In this document: one piece after another, positions 63,769-64,000 of the stretch
Position numbering within the stretch: the stretch's first letter is position 1
How the letters are laid out: each line of letters starts with the position of its first letter
Assembly: GCF_001815355.1 (NCBI RefSeq)
Contig: NZ_KV820360.1
Location: forward strand, 341,627 to 405,626
Direction: 5' to 3'
Origin: Haemophilus sp. HMSC068C11
GTDB lineage: Bacteria; Pseudomonadota; Gammaproteobacteria; Enterobacterales; Pasteurellaceae
Length of the DNA: 64,000 bases
Made by a program: the position numbers and the translations under genes
The notes under the pieces: model-generated
What the model was told of the DNA's origin: nothing
The model's input: the letters and a program-made list of their open reading frames with translations, nothing else
Databases searched by the model: none

Positions 63769-64000
63769 TTATTTAATTTGCAACAAAATCGACCAATCCC
63801 ATTCTGTTTCATTCAAACGATATTGCGCTTTTAACGCGGGTCCACAAGAGTTAGAACCCACTCCACTCATTTTGTAATCCACACACAAGATCGTACTGCC
63901 ACTTTTCTCCAAATCATATTGGTGCTTTTTACTGCCCAATTCTTCTTGAGAATAAGGGGAAACATTCATACTAAAAGACATATCACTTTGCACGGTAAAG
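63769..64000 (-). CDS. lacZ: Beta-galactosidase, C-terminal end (partial, runs off the window)
   Basis: The last 76 codons of a gene that continues past the right edge. The segment MSFSMNVSPYSQEELGSKKH, then ILCVDYKMSGVGSNSCGP and ALKAQYRLNETEWDWSILL, matches the end of LacZ (pattern F.FS.S.YSQ..L......H, ...D....GIG...). This is the beta-sandwich domain 5 of glycoside hydrolase family 2 beta-galactosidases. The apparent start (GTG at 63993) is internal. Its presence suits an ONPG-positive Haemophilus. Confidence 0.85.
   Translation of the reverse strand, partial: FTVQSDMSFSMNVSPYSQEELGSKKHQYDLEKSGSTILCVDYKMSGVGSNSCGPALKAQYRLNETEWDWSILLQIK

Noticed and set aside
1-64000. CRISPR arrays, insertion sequences, prophage or tetranucleotide phase-variable repeats
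   Set aside because: I saw no regularly spaced repeats, transposase-like protein, phage structural gene or tandem tetranucleotide tract in the window.

Overview
The window is a contiguous piece of a Pasteurellaceae chromosome, most likely Haemophilus and probably H. parainfluenzae or a close relative. Three observations support this. The 9-bp Hin-type DNA uptake signal AAGTGCGGT/ACCGCACTT recurs throughout, inside genes and as inverted pairs acting as terminators. The core genes are AT-rich and Haemophilus-like. The right edge carries the end of a lacZ-type beta-galactosidase, a gene I associate with H. parainfluenzae rather than H. influenzae. The species call is inference; the family call is strong. 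I see no insertion sequence, prophage, CRISPR array, rRNA operon or clear pseudogene.

Layout, left to right. (1) 1-410: a leftward tRNA operon (Met-CAT, Leu-TAG, Gln-TTG, truncated second Gln) with a strong promoter and a GC-rich discriminator. (2) 470-9.2 kb: secreted phosphodiester glycosidase, hemA, gloB, a YafS-type methyltransferase, a YegP protein, ycaO and gyrA. (3) 9.2-16 kb: TorD/YcdY-type chaperone, quinone oxidoreductase, NfeD and QmcA; modF; sstT; a LexA-box-controlled UmuD-like protein lacking its catalytic residues; an NlpC/P60 lipoprotein. (4) 16-25 kb: pyruvate dehydrogenase operon aceE-aceF-lpdA with stem-loops between the genes, then mgsA and ydgA. (5) 25-30 kb: dnaK and dnaJ, each with a sigma32-like promoter, separated by a GyrI-like protein and metY. 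(6) 30-40.4 kb: modABC with divergent modE, then yfbR, degS, ribD, nrdR and recC. (7) 40.4-48.3 kb: competence prepilin operon comNOPQ with a perfect CRP-S site, suhB with a BoxA-like leader, bioB, and thiBPQ under a TPP riboswitch. (8) 48.3-55 kb: grxD, a LemA/TPM-domain operon, ompA (P5), and ydiJ. (9) 55-64 kb: valS, a small orphan membrane protein, yqfB, a low-complexity lipoprotein, holC, fumC, a chalcone-isomerase-like secreted protein, rimK, grxA and the end of the beta-galactosidase.

Themes. Molybdenum handling is well represented (modABC, modE, modF, a TorD-like chaperone), consistent with molybdoenzyme respiration. Natural transformation appears as the Sxy/CRP-type control site of comNOPQ, the dense uptake signals and recC. 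Central carbon flux runs through PDH, MgsA, FumC and YdiJ. Most of the window is ordinary core genome; the less expected parts are regulatory (SOS-controlled inactive UmuD-like protein, BoxA next to the suhB Shine-Dalgarno, paired stem-loops in the PDH operon, a 14-bp dyad before the GyrI-like gene) plus a few orphan proteins. I did not find a convincing new multi-gene defence or biosynthetic system.
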